Source: Photorhabdus heterorhabditis (lineage in GTDB: Bacteria > Pseudomonadota > Gammaproteobacteria > Enterobacterales > Enterobacteriaceae). Taken from it: a stretch of 64,000 nt of DNA. Location: contig NZ_RCWA01000007.1 of NCBI RefSeq assembly GCF_018448905.1, positions 1 through 64,000 of the forward strand. The letters run 5' to 3'. The position numbers and the translations under genes are program-made. Below are positions 62,512 through 64,000 of the stretch, in pieces; the first letter of the stretch is position 1, and every line of letters begins with the position of its first letter. Under the pieces are notes generated by a model that saw only the letters and a program-made list of their open reading frames with translations, was not told the DNA's origin and made no database searches.

Positions 62512-62660
62512 TAGATTATAAATTTATTTATAAATCACACTCAGCAATAATCAATATAGATGGTCCGATCACTCTCTATGGACTGAGAAATAATAATAAT
62601 TTTAAATAACCAACTATAGTTATACTAAGGAGGCAATTAACACTAAAGAGGAAAATAACC

Positions 62661-64000
62661 ATGTCCATATCTCTTGAGTATTTTAAATCTGCAAAATTTG
62701 ACGGAAATCTATATCTTAAATGTCATGGTGAAATGGATAAACATACAGTAATAAAATATATATTAACCAACTTAACCAAAAAAGAGATATATGAATGTTA
62801 CAGTGAAGATAATCAACTCGCCTGTTTTACTTCACTTAAACCCGCAAATTATATAATAGAAACTACTATCATGAAAGATGGTAAAACTATTAAAAACCTT
62901 ACACCAGAAAACATAGAAATAAAAGAATCAGACCTGCTATTTGATATAGATAAAGAAATAGATGAAATAAATAAAAATGTAAGTAATGATATTAATATCA
63001 ACCATATCCCTCCGAAACAAATTTCATCTAAAGATAGAATTGTCTCTCTAAAAGGAAACAACCATATTCTAAATGATAATTTGAAGTACCATCTTGAGAT
63101 CATGTTTTCTGCCGATGGATTAAAAAGATTTGAAGCCGAAAGAACGGATTTATTACCTATTTTTAATTCATTTAAGCATAAAATAGACATAAGGCCGGTT
63201 TTTGATAAAGAAGATTTTGATAAAAAAATATGGAAAACTCCAGAATTTAGTAAATTAACTTATCTTTACAAGATAAACGCAGATATTAGTCATTCTGATT
63301 TAGTCAAGTTAGCCAATGAGCTGGAGAAACTGGATTATGTCGAGTTTTGCTCTCTCATTCCTGAGCTGAAAAATATGCCCCCACCTCCTTTGCTTTTAGC
63401 ACAAAAGATCCCCTCCGAATTCACTATTGATATCACTACACCTGATTTTTCATATCTACAGGGATATTTAAATGAGCACAATGGTATGAATATCCGAAAT
63501 GCCTGGAATAAAGGTTATAAAGGTCAAGGTATCACTGTACACCACCTTGATTTTGGTGTTTACAGAAACCATGAAGATCTAGTTGGTAATATTACAGTTA
63601 TCAATAGTCGCCCAGAAACACAAGATTGTAATCACGGCACAGCCGCCACCGGCTGTATTTCCGCAAAGGATAATAAATTCGGTGTAACTGGTATTGCTCA
63701 CGAATGTCAATTCCGTTTTTATGACGTCGATGATTTTGATAGAATTATATATAGCTTTTTACCAGGAGATATTATTAGTTTAAATATTCAAATTGTAGCC
63801 AATAATAGATATTATCCTTTTACCTATCTAGCATCTAATTGGCAAAAAATAAAAAGTTGTGCCGACGCAGGGGCAATCATTATTTTTGCTTCTGGTAATA
63901 GTGGTATTAATTTAGCCTATGACTTCACTTTCCCTAATTATGGAGATCATGGTGGTATTATGATCGGTGCCTGTACATCAATTAATGGACACAGGTTAGG
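62661..64000 (+). CDS. Subtilisin-like serine protease (S8), 3' end outside window
   Basis: An open frame begins at ATG 62661 (AGAGGAAA site upstream) and runs to the window edge, 446 codons. Residues about 1-270 are an N-terminal region of unknown fold (MSISLEYFKSAKFDGNLYLK). The subtilase core then starts: catalytic Asp297 in VHHLDFGVYRNH, His325 in CNHGTAATGCISA, and the oxyanion Asn413 in FASGNSG. The catalytic Ser must lie beyond the window. The Asp motif HLDFGV is atypical (usually LDTGV). There is no classical signal peptide at the start, so it may be cytosolic or exported by another route. AT-rich; possible accessory gene. Confidence 0.8.
   Translation, partial: MSISLEYFKSAKFDGNLYLKCHGEMDKHTVIKYILTNLTKKEIYECYSEDNQLACFTSLKPANYIIETTIMKDGKTIKNLTPENIEIKESDLLFDIDKEIDEINKNVSNDININHIPPKQISSKDRIVSLKGNNHILNDNLKYHLEIMFSADGLKRFEAERTDLLPIFNSFKHKIDIRPVFDKEDFDKKIWKTPEFSKLTYLYKINADISHSDLVKLANELEKLDYVEFCSLIPELKNMPPPPLLLAQKIPSEFTIDITTPDFSYLQGYLNEHNGMNIRNAWNKGYKGQGITVHHLDFGVYRNHEDLVGNITVINSRPETQDCNHGTAATGCISAKDNKFGVTGIAHECQFRFYDVDDFDRIIYSFLPGDIISLNIQIVANNRYYPFTYLASNWQKIKSCADAGAIIIFASGNSGINLAYDFTFPNYGDHGGIMIGACTSINGHRL

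Overview
The window looks like a chromosomal segment of a Photorhabdus species (Morganellaceae). The gene order is enterobacterial core (upp-purMN-ppk-ppx, mdtABC-baeSR-yegPQ, rluE-nudJ-mnmA-hflD-purB-phoPQ-roxA, lolCDE-mfd). It is interspersed with AT-rich accessory stretches and many ERIC-type palindromic repeats. Directly after mfd there is an isnA-isnB isocyanide pair of the kind that makes rhabduscin in Photorhabdus and Xenorhabdus. The genus call is an inference from gene content; I could not run a search.

Layout. 1-8.3 kb: an insertion-sequence end sits inside uraA; then upp, PurR-controlled purMN, speG, ppk-ppx and a small yfgG-like gene, followed by a nucleoside hydrolase stub truncated by an ERIC. 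8.3-20.7 kb: the RND efflux operon mdtABC with its two-component regulator baeSR (no mdtD), yegP, a methyltransferase remnant, trhP (yegQ), and the sRNA gene cyaR with a CRP-like site. 20.9-24.7 kb: an AT-rich island carrying a convergent pair, a PD-(D/E)XK-like sce7726-type gene and a Beta_protein/sce7725-type gene, a possible uncharacterised defence module. 24.7-37.6 kb: fbaB, TPP-riboswitch-controlled thiD, cspE, pagP, an aromatic amino acid permease, an ERIC cluster, an otherwise hidden mgrB gene, a MarA/SoxS-type regulator, yidA, yddG, DUF2165, amiD and an alanine/sodium symporter. 37.6-41.9 kb: repeat-rich spacer, an integrase stub, a heptad-repeat membrane protein and icd. 41.9-59.3 kb: long core run rluE to mfd. 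59.3-64 kb: isnAB, a GNAT acetyltransferase and the first two-thirds or so of a subtilisin-like protease cut by the window end.

How they fit together. PhoPQ, its small-membrane-protein feedback inhibitor MgrB and the PhoP-type target pagP all lie within about 21 kb, so most of an envelope-stress/antimicrobial-peptide circuit is present. BaeSR-MdtABC is a second envelope/efflux module. LolCDE, AmiD and PagP add outer-membrane maintenance. IsnAB supplies a secondary metabolite core whose glycosyltransferase is not in the window. ERIC elements sit at several gene borders, including just upstream of phoP and at the truncation point of the nucleoside hydrolase. One ERIC is inserted inside another, with apparent TA duplication.
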